Assembly: GCA_047602905.1 (NCBI GenBank)
Contig: JBLKOP010000004.1
Coordinates: forward strand, 39,127-103,126
Length of the DNA: 64,000 nt
From: SKIA01 sp047602905
GTDB lineage: Archaea > Nanobdellota > Nanobdellia > Woesearchaeales > SKIA01
Direction: 5' to 3'
A program made the translations under genes and the position numbers. Each line of letters begins with the position of its first letter. Position 1 is the stretch's first letter. Shown here piece by piece: positions 15,198-23,413 of this stretch. Below the pieces are notes generated by a model that saw nothing but the letters and a program-made list of their open reading frames with translations, was not told the origin of the DNA and did not search any database.

Positions 15198-17426
15198 TTA
15201 GTAGTTTTCTGTGTCGGTGATGCTTATCGTTGCTGGGCGTACTTGTAGGGGTCTTGTTGCGAAGCGTAAGATGTTGGTTGCGAAGGGGGTGATGAACGTT
15301 ACTGATCCTGACTCGCACGTTATAGTTCCTTCATACACTCTGTTTTCTGTTTGTGTGCTTGCAAAACGCACGGGGTATTCGTACAGGTTTTCTTGTGTGT
15401 TGTGTACGTTAAAGGGGGTGTTGCTGCTTATTCCTTCGCTCTCCCATTCTAGGCTGCAGCTAAATTCGTGATCGCTTTTTTCTATTGTAAACGGTAGTGT
15501 TGCGCTTGCTCCAAAAATCGTTATTTCTTCTGGTATCGTTATTTCTAGTTCTGGTTGTTGGTCTAGTATTATGGGAAGTTTAAGGTATTCGTTCGTATTA
15601 ATTTTTATTCGTAAGTACCCAAAGCTTTCTTCTGTGTCATCAAGTACTCGTATGGCTATTCTTCTAAAGCTGTATGCTCCTATGAAATCTCTTTCTTCTA
15701 TAAACAGTTTTCCTTGTAGGTTGTTTGGGAGTTCGTACTCGAGGTTTTCTAAATCAAAGATTGTTGGGTTTACGAGGTCTATGGTTGTTTCTTCTCGGTC
15801 TAGAAACAAGATTTTTGGTGTTGTTCTAATGATTGGTCGGGCGTGGTTTTTGAGTACATAAAACGCCATTGCGTTTCTTTTGGGGTCACTGAGGATGCTG
15901 GCTACTGCTTCTTCGTATGCTTGTACGGTTTCTTCATCAGTGAGTTCTTCGTCAGTAAGGTTAAGTGCTGTTTCTTCTTCTGCTAAGCTTACGTATCTTT
16001 GCGCGTCTCGTAGGTTTTCTTCGTGTCGTTCATCGTTTTCTAGTGCCATGATTGCGTATCCTGTTTGTACGATGCTGTGCGTTACGCTATCATTTACTCT
16101 GTAGGGGATTCTTTCTCGTTCTTCTTGGGTTGCTTCAAAGTAGCTGTGCGGGTAGTAGGTGTTATTATTATTCCAGCTTCCGTCGTTTCGTTGGTAGTAG
16201 AGAAGGTTTTGTATAACTGCTTGTCGTTGTGTGCTAATGAGTTGCGCGTATAGCGCGTTATTAATTGTTGTAGGGTTTTCTTCAAGGTTTTTTCCTGCTG
16301 TTCGGTCATCTACGAGTAGGCTTGCTAGGTAGTTGCTTGCTTGGCTTTTCTGGTTTGCTGCTATGCTTGTTCCTACCGCGAATAGGGTTGTTCGTACGTC
16401 ACACGTTATTCGTTCGTTTCCAATCGTCCAGCATGGCGGTGGTATGCTGTAGGTGAAGTTGGTTCCTTGGTAGCTAAGGAGTTGTTCGTTAAACTCGTTG
16501 TGTAAGTGTATGAAGACTGGTTCTGTGCATACGATGCTTATTTCTTGCTCGTACATAGGGGTGAGTTCTCGTATTGTTGTTTCTGGGTTTCTTTCTAGGC
16601 TAAAGGTTTCTATGTTGTTGTTGTAGTCGTACACGCAGCTTGTGTCTACGGTGTTGTTGAGGTTTATTGTGTGGTCTGTTATTCTTGCTTGCCAGCGAGA
16701 GTTTTGTGTGAAGTATGTTTGTTCTCGTTGTAGGTAGAGGTGTCCGTCGTGTTGTATTCGTAGGTTCTCAAAGCCTGCTTGGTTGAGTAGGTAGAGAATG
16801 TTTGCTGTTGTACTTGTCTGGCAGTTGGTTGCTGGCCAGCATTTGTCTTCTTCGTCTCGGTTTAGGGTGAGGTATTGTATTGCTTGTTCTATTCGTTGCT
16901 CAAAGAGGTCTGGAAACTTGCTGATTACGAGTAGTCCGTATGCTGTGTCTAGGGGTCCTTGCCATCCTCCGTCACTAAATTGTGTTTCTACGACTCTATC
17001 TAGTGTTTTACTAAACGCGTTTATGCGTATGCGTTGTTGGAGTTGGAGGTTTTCTTCTGCTTGTACGTATTCTGCTCTTGCTATTGCTTGTGTGCAGTCG
17101 AATTGTTCTAGGTTTATGCTTCCTATATAGCAGTTTTGTGGTCCCCATTTGTATGCTGGTATGTCTGCGAATTCGTTGGTGTCCTCGCAGAGGATGCTTA
17201 GTCGTAGTGGGGTGTCTTGTTCTTCTATGCATGCAAAGAAGGTGAGGTCTTCGTTTTCTAGGTATGTGGGTATGGTTTCTTCTTGTATGTATTCGTTGTC
17301 TGGTCGTACAAGGTATATTCCTTCTCGGATGTTTTCTTCATACGTTGCGATGACTAGTGGTGTGCTGAGTGCTAACAGTAGGATGATGGTTATTGTTTGT
17401 AGTACTCTCACCTCTTGTTCTCTCAT
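15198..17426 (-). CDS. secreted surface protein with prenyltransferase-like toroid repeats, prematurely stopped
   Basis: The product has 742 residues up to an in-frame TAA. The N-terminus is a signal sequence (TITIILLLALSTPLVIA). Residues about 130-200 and 400-480 contain alpha/alpha-toroid repeats of the squalene-cyclase/prenyltransferase type (VETQFSDGGWQGPLDTAYGL, YYQRNDGSWNNN, SIVQTGYAIMAL). Catalytic DxDD-type motifs are not evident, so a binding role is likelier. Beta-sandwich domains follow. Without the sequence beyond the stop the protein lacks its membrane anchor and would be released. The start overlaps the upstream surface gene by 4 bases. Confidence 0.72.
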   Translation of the reverse strand: MREQEVRVLQTITIILLLALSTPLVIATYEENIREGIYLVRPDNEYIQEETIPTYLENEDLTFFACIEEQDTPLRLSILCEDTNEFADIPAYKWGPQNCYIGSINLEQFDCTQAIARAEYVQAEENLQLQQRIRINAFSKTLDRVVETQFSDGGWQGPLDTAYGLLVISKFPDLFEQRIEQAIQYLTLNRDEEDKCWPATNCQTSTTANILYLLNQAGFENLRIQHDGHLYLQREQTYFTQNSRWQARITDHTINLNNTVDTSCVYDYNNNIETFSLERNPETTIRELTPMYEQEISIVCTEPVFIHLHNEFNEQLLSYQGTNFTYSIPPPCWTIGNERITCDVRTTLFAVGTSIAANQKSQASNYLASLLVDDRTAGKNLEENPTTINNALYAQLISTQRQAVIQNLLYYQRNDGSWNNNNTYYPHSYFEATQEERERIPYRVNDSVTHSIVQTGYAIMALENDERHEENLRDAQRYVSLAEEETALNLTDEELTDEETVQAYEEAVASILSDPKRNAMAFYVLKNHARPIIRTTPKILFLDREETTIDLVNPTIFDLENLEYELPNNLQGKLFIEERDFIGAYSFRRIAIRVLDDTEESFGYLRIKINTNEYLKLPIILDQQPELEITIPEEITIFGASATLPFTIEKSDHEFSCSLEWESEGISSNTPFNVHNTQENLYEYPVRFASTQTENRVYEGTITCESGSVTFITPFATNILRFATRPLQVRPATISITDTENY

Positions 17427-19777
17427 GTGCTTACCGCTGATCCTAGATACGTATCTAGTTGTTGTATGTGTTCTTTAAGTGTTTCTTGTTCTTCTGTGCT
17501 GAATTGCTCGTATAGGTGTATGATGTCTTCGTATGCTGCGCTTATTTGGTTGATGTTTCCTTGTGGTGCTATTGTGTATAGGTGTTGTATGCTTGCTTCT
17601 AGGTGGTGTTTGTTTGTTGTTGTTTGTAGGTGTTGTATGAGTTCTTGTGTTTGTTCTTGTTGCTTGGCTGGTAGTGTTTGGTTGAGTTCAAGTATTTCTG
17701 GTGTGAGTTCTGCTATGAGTGCTGTGTTTCCTTGGTGTAGTTGTTCTATTGCTTGGCTTGTTAGTTCGTAGAATGCTTCGAAGTTTTTGTTGTTTGGTTG
17801 CTGGAGTTTTTTTCCTGCTACTACTCCTGCTATTGCCATTGTTGTTATGAGTAGGTAGATGATGTTTCTTGTCGTGTTTTTTTCGTTTAAGTCTATGGTT
17901 ACTAGTCCTGTTAGTGTGTTGAGTAGTCCAGGTATTTCTTGTATTTCTTCTGGTACGATGAGTGTCGTTCCTGGTTGTATCGTGGTTGTTTTGCTGCTGT
18001 ACGTGTACGTGTTTTCTTTGAATTGTATGATTGGGTTTTCTCGTAGTACGGTGTGCTGGTTGGTTGTTCGTATGTCTTGTGCTGTTCTTGCAAAGTTTGT
18101 TGGTATGAGTTCTATTATTTCTGCTTGTTGTGGTGTTTGTATGGTTTTGTGTACGAAGCTGTGTGTTTCTTCTTGACCGTTTTTTCGTATTGTTGCTGTG
18201 TAGGTTGTTTGGGTGATGGTTGTTTCTTTGAGTGCTTCTTGTATGTTGTAGGTGTAGGTTCGTTGTTGTTTGTTGTCTTGTATTCCTACTGTTGTGAAGT
18301 ATTCTTGTATGTGTTCTTGGTTTGCTTCTGGGTACAAGATTTTTTGCTCGTGTTGTTGTATGCGTACTTCTTGTATGCTTGTTTGCAGTATTTCTTCTAT
18401 TTCTTCTTTGTTCTGTGCTGTTGTTAGTTGGTTGATTGCTTCTTGTAGGTTGTTGTGTAGGCCGAGTTGTTTGAGTGCTTCTTCTTTTTGTGCGTCTAGG
18501 CGTATGGCTAGTTGTCTTTCTTGTAGTGTTTCTCTTGCTTCTTGTCGTTGTTCTCGGAGTTGGTTTTCTGCTTCTTCTTGTTCTTGTAGTCGCAGGAGTT
18601 CTTCTTCTTGTTCTGCTTGTTCTTGTAGGATTTCTTCTTGTGTGAGGGTGGTTTCTGTTGTTGTGTTCGTCTCTGTTGTGGTGTTTGTCGTGTTGGTTGT
18701 GGGTGCTTCTGGTGTTGTTACTGTGTAGAATTGGTTGGTGTTTTTGGTTACTTGTAGTGTTTCGTTAAGGTAGCTTCTGTCTAGTCGGTATACGTGTACG
18801 CTGTAGTTTCCTTCTTCTACGTTGCTAAACGTTGCTTCTCCGTTGGTTGTTCTTTGTGTTTGTGTGTTGTTTTCTTTGTCTGTTAAGTCTATGTCGTAGT
18901 TGTTTAGTGGGTTGTTGTTTTGGTTGAGTAGCGTTATTTCTACGGTGTAGGTTGGTTTGTTTACAGTTATGGTTGTTGTTTTGCTTTCTTGGGTTCCTTT
19001 GTTGTCTGTTACTATGAGTGTTGCTTCGTATTCTCCTTCTTCAGTAAACCAGATGTCTATTTTTTTTTCTTGTTTGGCTGGTGTTATGGTTGTTGGTCCT
19101 GCGAATATCCACTGGTAGGTGTAGGGTTCTTCTCCTCCTGTTATTGTTGCTTCAAAGGTTGTTTTTTTGTTTAGTTCTGCTTTTGTGTTTGTAAAGTCTA
19201 CTGCTAGGTCTTCTGTTTGTGTTACGCTCCACGTGGCTATTGCTGTTTTGTCTTGTGCGGTGAGTATTGCTTGGTAGCTTCCTGGTTGTTGTGCTACGTA
19301 TATGAGGTCGAGTTTGTTTGTTATGCTGATGTTTGTGTATTCTTCTTGTACGGTGTTTGATCGTCGTATTTCTAGGTGTGCGTTTATTGGTTTGTTTGTT
19401 GTTGCTGTGAGCTTGGTTGCTTGGTTTACTTCGTAAATACTTTTTTCTGTTATGAGTGTTATTTCTAGTTGTTCTTCTTGTAGTTGTAGGGTGAATTGTT
19501 TTGTTGCTGTTGTATTTTCGGATTGTACGGTTATGTTGTAGTTTCCTTCTTGTTGTGCTTGAAACGTGTAGCTGTTTTGTGTTGTTGTTAGGTTAATGAG
19601 TTGTTGTGTTTGGTTGTGTATTGTGAGGTTGTATTCGCTGTTATTTCCGTTCCATGTGATGTCTATGTTTGTTGGGAGTTCTTGTGTTGTTATTTCTTGT
19701 TCTGGGCTTGTTATTTCTATTGCTGTGCTTAGTGGTATGAGTAGGAGTATTGTTATGAGTAGTGTTGTTTTGTTCAT
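17423..19777 (-). CDS. single-pass surface protein with PKD-like domains and helical cytoplasmic tail
   Basis: The protein has 784 residues. A signal sequence (TLLITILLLIPLSTAIEI) is followed by beta-sandwich domains; the one near 210-275 is PKD-like (GGEEPYTYQWIFAG, TLIVTDNKGTQES). A Thr-rich linker (TNTTNTTTETNTTTETT) and a Glu/Gln-rich coiled coil (about 365-430) follow. After a membrane helix (IIYLLITTMAIAGVVAG, about 650) comes a cytoplasmic helical domain ending YEDIIHLYEQFSTEEQETL. The extracellular part has many Asn-x-Thr/Ser sites. The TATA-like CTTTTAAAAA lies about 60 bases upstream, which would leave a leader of some 30 bases. Function is unknown. Confidence 0.7.
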   Translation of the reverse strand: MNKTTLLITILLLIPLSTAIEITSPEQEITTQELPTNIDITWNGNNSEYNLTIHNQTQQLINLTTTQNSYTFQAQQEGNYNITVQSENTTATKQFTLQLQEEQLEITLITEKSIYEVNQATKLTATTNKPINAHLEIRRSNTVQEEYTNISITNKLDLIYVAQQPGSYQAILTAQDKTAIATWSVTQTEDLAVDFTNTKAELNKKTTFEATITGGEEPYTYQWIFAGPTTITPAKQEKKIDIWFTEEGEYEATLIVTDNKGTQESKTTTITVNKPTYTVEITLLNQNNNPLNNYDIDLTDKENNTQTQRTTNGEATFSNVEEGNYSVHVYRLDRSYLNETLQVTKNTNQFYTVTTPEAPTTNTTNTTTETNTTTETTLTQEEILQEQAEQEEELLRLQEQEEAENQLREQRQEARETLQERQLAIRLDAQKEEALKQLGLHNNLQEAINQLTTAQNKEEIEEILQTSIQEVRIQQHEQKILYPEANQEHIQEYFTTVGIQDNKQQRTYTYNIQEALKETTITQTTYTATIRKNGQEETHSFVHKTIQTPQQAEIIELIPTNFARTAQDIRTTNQHTVLRENPIIQFKENTYTYSSKTTTIQPGTTLIVPEEIQEIPGLLNTLTGLVTIDLNEKNTTRNIIYLLITTMAIAGVVAGKKLQQPNNKNFEAFYELTSQAIEQLHQGNTALIAELTPEILELNQTLPAKQQEQTQELIQHLQTTTNKHHLEASIQHLYTIAPQGNINQISAAYEDIIHLYEQFSTEEQETLKEHIQQLDTYLGSAVST

Positions 19778-19925
19778 TTGTTGCTTTATGTTGTGCAGCG
19801 TTTGTTTTACTTGTATTCTTTCGGGGGCGCCGAATTTTTAAAAGTATCTACTTCAGGGATACCAGTATACGTTTTTCCTCACTAAAAAGAAGAAATACTA
19901 CTTGTAAGTAACAATAAATCCATAG

Positions 19926-19935
19926 TATTTATATA
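19926..19935 (+). promoter_or_regulatory. TATA box of the 91-residue protein gene
   Basis: TATTTATATA is centred 27 bases before ATG 19958, the expected leaderless spacing. Around 19860 the plus strand changes abruptly from T/G-rich to A/C-rich. Confidence 0.55.
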
Positions 19936-19957
19936 CTATAATAACTACTTAACAGTA

Positions 19958-20233
19958 ATGAAAGAATATATCTTGGTTCCTGTACTCATAGCAAGCATCC
20001 TCGGAGTAGCCTTAGAACTAGAAGAACTAGGAATGCAAGCAAGCGAGAAAACACTCCAATTCGCGCAAGAAGCAGTAAGCGCGCTAGACTGCGCGTATGA
20101 AGCAAGACCAATAACTGAGTGCTCGCCAACAATAACAAACACTCAATTCAAAGAAGAAATCGAGCAAACAAACAAACTCCTACAAGAACTCAGAGACCAA
20201 ACCAGTTCCTCTTTCGCCCAACAACAAGAATAA
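19958..20233 (+). CDS. small secreted or membrane-anchored protein, unknown
   Basis: The protein has 91 residues. The N-terminus MKEYILVPVLIASILGVALE is a signal-like helix. A helical segment with Cys residues (ALDCAYEARPITECSPTI) and a polar helical C-terminus follow. I do not recognise a family. Its own TATA box and good leaderless spacing argue that it is real, although its last 44 bases overlap the convergent surface-protein gene. Confidence 0.55.
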   Translation: MKEYILVPVLIASILGVALELEELGMQASEKTLQFAQEAVSALDCAYEARPITECSPTITNTQFKEEIEQTNKLLQELRDQTSSSFAQQQE

Positions 20234-21773
20234 CAGGAACCAAAACCAATAGTAACAACCCAATAATCTCAACGGAGCGCGTACGAACAAAATTCCACGC
20301 CTCATTAACCACGTTCTCAACCACTAACGTACGCAAAACAACATCTGAGGAAACTCCGTACACGCTAGGAAGTAACAGACGAGAATCACCAGAATCAGTA
20401 ATGTAAGAAACCTCCCAGACACCATCAGGAGATAACGAATCAATAACCCACAACCCGCGCATCTCCGGCTGCTGCGTCATCTGAGAAAACTCTGCAGAAT
20501 CAGAAAGCAACTCACGAATAGTAATATCACTTAAAGAACTCTCCCCTAAATTACGAACAGTAAGCGTAACAGAACTCACCTCATCAGAGACATGACTAAC
20601 GCGCTTCTGCACGTACAAACTCTGCTTAGAAACGTACTGACGAATAAACGGAACAGGATTCGAGTAAACAACAGAAGAACCAATAGTCGCCTCAGCACGA
20701 GGATATGAATCAATACCCGCAAGAACCGTATCCTCAAGAAACGCATCATACGTTATACGAGTAGAACCTCTTGCAGGAACTTCTCCAGACCAAACAAGCT
20801 CCTCTGAACTCCTAAACCCAGCAGGTAACGAATCAACTAACGTAAAGCTGCGCAAAGAAGGCTGAAAATTATACAGCTGCAAAGAAACTCGTACAGGCTC
20901 TCCAGGAACAGCCAACGTATTACTAACAGACTTACGCAGCAAATACTCAGAGGAAGCAATAAACGCAGAAGTATTTACTGACTCATTAAGAAACTCAAGC
21001 TCCTCAACAGGAATAGATAAGTTCTGCTCAGCTAAGTCCACTTGCAGCACTTCTCCTGCTCGTACGCGCAGAGCTTGTTGGTTTTCAGAAACAACAAAGG
21101 GTTCTTGTACAAGAAGTTCTTGCTGCTCGTTTACCGTTGCTTCTACAACAAGCACGTACGCTCCAGGTGCTAGCTCGTCGGTGTAGGGAAGAATGATTCG
21201 TTCTTGCTCTCCTGGCAGTACTTGCAGTTGTTGCGGGTACGTTACGCTTCCTAGCTGCTCATCTCCTTGTAGTATTTGTATTTGTACACGGTAATACGCA
21301 ATAACGTTTCCAAAGTTCGTTAGTTCTATGTGTACAGGCAGTGTTTGTCCTTCTCGTATCGTTTCTGTGGATGCAGTTAGGCTTGCTTCTAAGTTAGGCG
21401 TTCCTGCTATGGGTATGTGTATGGTGCTGTTTGCAACTACTCGTTGGTCTTCTACAAGCTCGTAGATGAGCTTGTGCGTTTCTGGCCCGAGAGGAGGTAT
21501 GGTTGCGCTTATCTGAAAGTTCTTGCTTTCTTGGGGTCGTAAGAACAGCGTTTCTTCTTGTATAGATACTGCTTCTGTGAGGTATTGTGCGAAGGGGTGT
21601 AGTCGTAGCGTGTATTCTGCTGGTCTAGCAAGGGTGTTTGTTACAGTAAGTATTTCTGAGAAGCTCTCTCCTATCTGCGCGTCTACTGTCGTAGTTTCTG
21701 GTTGTATCTGTGCTGCTGTGAGTGCAAGGAGGATAAGAAGTACTAGTTTGTAGTGCTCACTCACGCTCTTCAT
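20190..21773 (-). CDS. secreted beta-sandwich repeat protein with C-terminal membrane anchor
   Basis: The protein has 527 residues. A signal sequence (LVLLILLALTAAQIQPE) is followed by three or four Ig/CARDB or DUF11-like domains (TVTNTLARPAEYTLRLHP, VHIELTNFGNVIAYYRVQIQ, VTLTVRNLGESSLSDITIRE). A membrane helix (IIGLLLLVLVPVILVVG) and a short basic tail (RKRNW) end the protein. It is probably an envelope structural or adhesion protein. The 5' half of the coding strand is A/C-rich and the 3' half is T/G-rich, with the change near 21,060. Confidence 0.7.
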   Translation of the reverse strand: MKSVSEHYKLVLLILLALTAAQIQPETTTVDAQIGESFSEILTVTNTLARPAEYTLRLHPFAQYLTEAVSIQEETLFLRPQESKNFQISATIPPLGPETHKLIYELVEDQRVVANSTIHIPIAGTPNLEASLTASTETIREGQTLPVHIELTNFGNVIAYYRVQIQILQGDEQLGSVTYPQQLQVLPGEQERIILPYTDELAPGAYVLVVEATVNEQQELLVQEPFVVSENQQALRVRAGEVLQVDLAEQNLSIPVEELEFLNESVNTSAFIASSEYLLRKSVSNTLAVPGEPVRVSLQLYNFQPSLRSFTLVDSLPAGFRSSEELVWSGEVPARGSTRITYDAFLEDTVLAGIDSYPRAEATIGSSVVYSNPVPFIRQYVSKQSLYVQKRVSHVSDEVSSVTLTVRNLGESSLSDITIRELLSDSAEFSQMTQQPEMRGLWVIDSLSPDGVWEVSYITDSGDSRLLLPSVYGVSSDVVLRTLVVENVVNEAWNFVRTRSVEIIGLLLLVLVPVILVVGRKRNWFGL

Positions 21774-21809
21774 ACACGGTTTTTGTAGTCTAGAGTATAT
21801 AATTGTTTT

Positions 21810-22376
21810 CTAGAATGGGGTGAGTGCGTATGTGTATGCTACGCTCATCACAGCTCCTGCAGTTGCGTATAGGGTTTTTGTGAGTAGCGAAGGTTTTTTT
21901 GGTTGTGTATAACGTACTATTCTTGTTCTCAGTAAGTTTTTTATTCGTTCTCGCTCGTGACTAAAGGTTTCTGAATTCTTTGCTTTTCTTCGTAAGTACG
22001 CGTTGTTGTCTATTTCGTCAAGGCACAGTATTGCTTCTTGCTCACTCATCGTTTCTAAGTTATTTTCTAGTGTGCTGAATCGGTTTGTGTAGTGTTGTCT
22101 GCTGTTAATAAGTTGCTCATACATGGGCGTGTGTGTTGGTACTGCTTGGTTTGTGTTCGTGTAGAGTTGGTCGCTGAGGTCTTTGTAGCCTTCTCGTCCG
22201 TTTCTGTGTCTTCTTCGTAGCGCTGCTGCTAAGTGGCTTGTTTGTCGTTGTTGCTGAGGACTTAGCTGGTAGTGTTGGAGTTGTTGTATCGTGTTGGTTA
22301 TTCGTTTCTTGCTTGTGTGCGTTATGCGAGTGTATACGTCTGTTTGTAACGTGCTAAGTAGTGCTTCTAAGCTCAT
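21810..22376 (-). CDS. helical protein with C-terminal membrane helix, unknown
   Basis: The protein has 188 residues. Most of it is charged, Gln-rich helix (NTIQQLQHYQLSPQQQRQ, LRRRHRNGREGYKDLSDQL). The C-terminus is hydrophobic (LLTKTLYATAGAVMSVAYTY), suggesting a tail anchor with the bulk of the protein in the cytoplasm. No family was recognised. It lies 36 bases from the surface-protein gene downstream and may share its transcript. Confidence 0.55.
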   Translation of the reverse strand: MSLEALLSTLQTDVYTRITHTSKKRITNTIQQLQHYQLSPQQQRQTSHLAAALRRRHRNGREGYKDLSDQLYTNTNQAVPTHTPMYEQLINSRQHYTNRFSTLENNLETMSEQEAILCLDEIDNNAYLRRKAKNSETFSHERERIKNLLRTRIVRYTQPKKPSLLTKTLYATAGAVMSVAYTYALTPF

Positions 22377-22449
22377 AAGTACCTAGTTGTTGTGCGTGTT
22401 TATATGCTGTTTCTAAGAAAAGGTGAAAAGTATTTGTTATGAGCAGAAA

Positions 22450-22827
22450 TTATTCGGTTTTTTCTTCTTCAGCCGCTTCAGGCTCTTCTGCGTCCTTGCT
22501 TGCGGTCTCTTCAGAAGCGGGTTCTTCAGCCGCTTCAGGCTCCTCAGCAGCAACGAGTTTGTTCTTCTCAACAACTACTGCTTCCTCTAAGCGCTTCATA
22601 GCTTCTTCGCTTGTGTACACGCGAGCATGCACTTGGATAGCTCCTCCTCCAAAGGAGGAGTCTATGCGAGAGACAATCACGAGGTCTCGAGGCGCTGATA
22701 AGTGTTTTGCAAGTGCGTTAGCAAGTACTTGTCTGCTTGGAGTTGCTTCTACGGTGTACGTTTTTGCAACGATTATTGTTCGCTCAAATGACGGTTGTTT
22801 GTTTTGTTGTAATACTTCTAGTTTCAT
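22450..22827 (-). CDS. rps24e: 30S ribosomal protein S24e with acidic C-terminal extension
   Basis: The protein has 125 residues. Residues 1-85 are S24e (MKLEVLQQNKQPSFERTIIV, AKHLSAPRDLVIVSRIDSSF). The last 35 or so residues are an Ala/Glu/Pro tail with repeated EEPEAAEE. That tail is coded by a 21-base direct repeat and is longer than in most archaeal S24e. The gene sits next to Spt4, Rpo7 and a PIN nuclease, as in many archaea; S27ae, often next in line, is absent here. It starts 2 bases after the spt4 stop, so translation is coupled. Confidence 0.9.
   Translation of the reverse strand: MKLEVLQQNKQPSFERTIIVAKTYTVEATPSRQVLANALAKHLSAPRDLVIVSRIDSSFGGGAIQVHARVYTSEEAMKRLEEAVVVEKNKLVAAEEPEAAEEPASEETASKDAEEPEAAEEEKTE
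22465..22542. repeat. pair of 21-base direct repeats in the S24e tail
   Basis: The same 21-base unit occurs at 22465-22485 and 22522-22542. It codes for the repeated acidic EPEAAEE segments at the C-terminus of S24e. Such a repeat is prone to slippage, so tail length may vary among relatives. Confidence 0.75.
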
Positions 22828-22829
22828 AG

Positions 22830-23024
22830 TTATCGTACCTTAATTGCGTACTCTCCTTCGTCCTCAACACCTACGTGTTCTGCTACGCGGCTTTTATCTG
22901 CGTTTAGGATGTATACTCTTCCTTGCCAGTTCGAGCTAAACTCCCCGATATTAGCTTTTTTCTCGTTGATCTCTTGCTGGGTTAATAGTAGTTTCGTCTT
23001 TTTGTGTGCGAGTTGTTTTGCCAT
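22830..23024 (-). CDS. spt4: Spt4/RpoE'' homolog lacking the zinc ribbon cysteines
   Basis: The protein has 64 residues. The C-terminal half is Spt4 (SSNWQGRVYILNADKSRVAE, DEGEYAIKVR), which pairs with the Spt5 NGN domain as an elongation factor. Archaeal Spt4 normally begins with a four-Cys zinc ribbon. Here that part is AKQLAHKKTKLLLTQQEINE, with no Cys at all. The genomic position between Rpo7 and S24e genes supports the identity. Zinc loss must be compensated by packing or by Spt5; that is inference. Confidence 0.8.
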   Translation of the reverse strand: MAKQLAHKKTKLLLTQQEINEKKANIGEFSSNWQGRVYILNADKSRVAEHVGVEDEGEYAIKVR

Positions 23025-23038
23025 GGTTATCTCTTATG

Positions 23039-23413
23039 TTATACGAGTAGTCCGATGAGGTCTCTGCTCGTAATAATTCCTATTGGTTGGTTGTTTTCGT
23101 TAACAACCACTATTCTTCTCATTGAGTGCTCTTTCATCTGAGCACTTATTTCCATCACGCTTGCTTCTGCGCGTACGCTGCGAACGTCTTTAGTCATGAT
23201 TTCTTCTGCTTTGATGTCTTGTAGGTTTGTTTCGTGAGTAATAGCTTTTCGCAGAATATCTCTTTCTGTAACTATTCCTGCAAGTACGTCATTCTCCACG
23301 AGCACCACGCTTCCAATGTTGTGCTTGTTCATAAGCTCAACTATTTCGTACACGCTTGCTTGTGTTGATGAAGTAATAACTGGACTTGTCATGTACTCAG
23401 AGGTTTCTATCAT
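23039..23413 (-). CDS. CBS-domain pair protein
   Basis: The protein has 124 residues and consists of two CBS domains (YMTSPVITSSTQASVYEIVE, GSVVLVENDVLAGIVTERDI; then EIMTKDVRSVRAEASVMEIS, GIITSRDLIGLLV). CBS pairs bind adenine nucleotides or SAM and act as energy sensors. ATG 23413 is preferred because it forms an ATGA overlap with the rpo7 stop; a longer start at 23437 is open. Its insertion between rpo7 and spt4, with tight spacing on both sides, is unusual. The target is unknown. Confidence 0.82.
   Translation of the reverse strand: MIETSEYMTSPVITSSTQASVYEIVELMNKHNIGSVVLVENDVLAGIVTERDILRKAITHETNLQDIKAEEIMTKDVRSVRAEASVMEISAQMKEHSMRRIVVVNENNQPIGIITSRDLIGLLV

Noticed and set aside
15198..15200. 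TAA as a recoded amino-acid codon
   Set aside because: Known recoding in archaea uses TAG (pyrrolysine) or TGA (selenocysteine), and TAA is an ordinary stop for many genes in this window.
14971..15471. Plus-strand ORFs opposite the end of the surface protein
   Set aside because: The minus strand carries a coherent protein frame here, including the part after the in-frame TAA.
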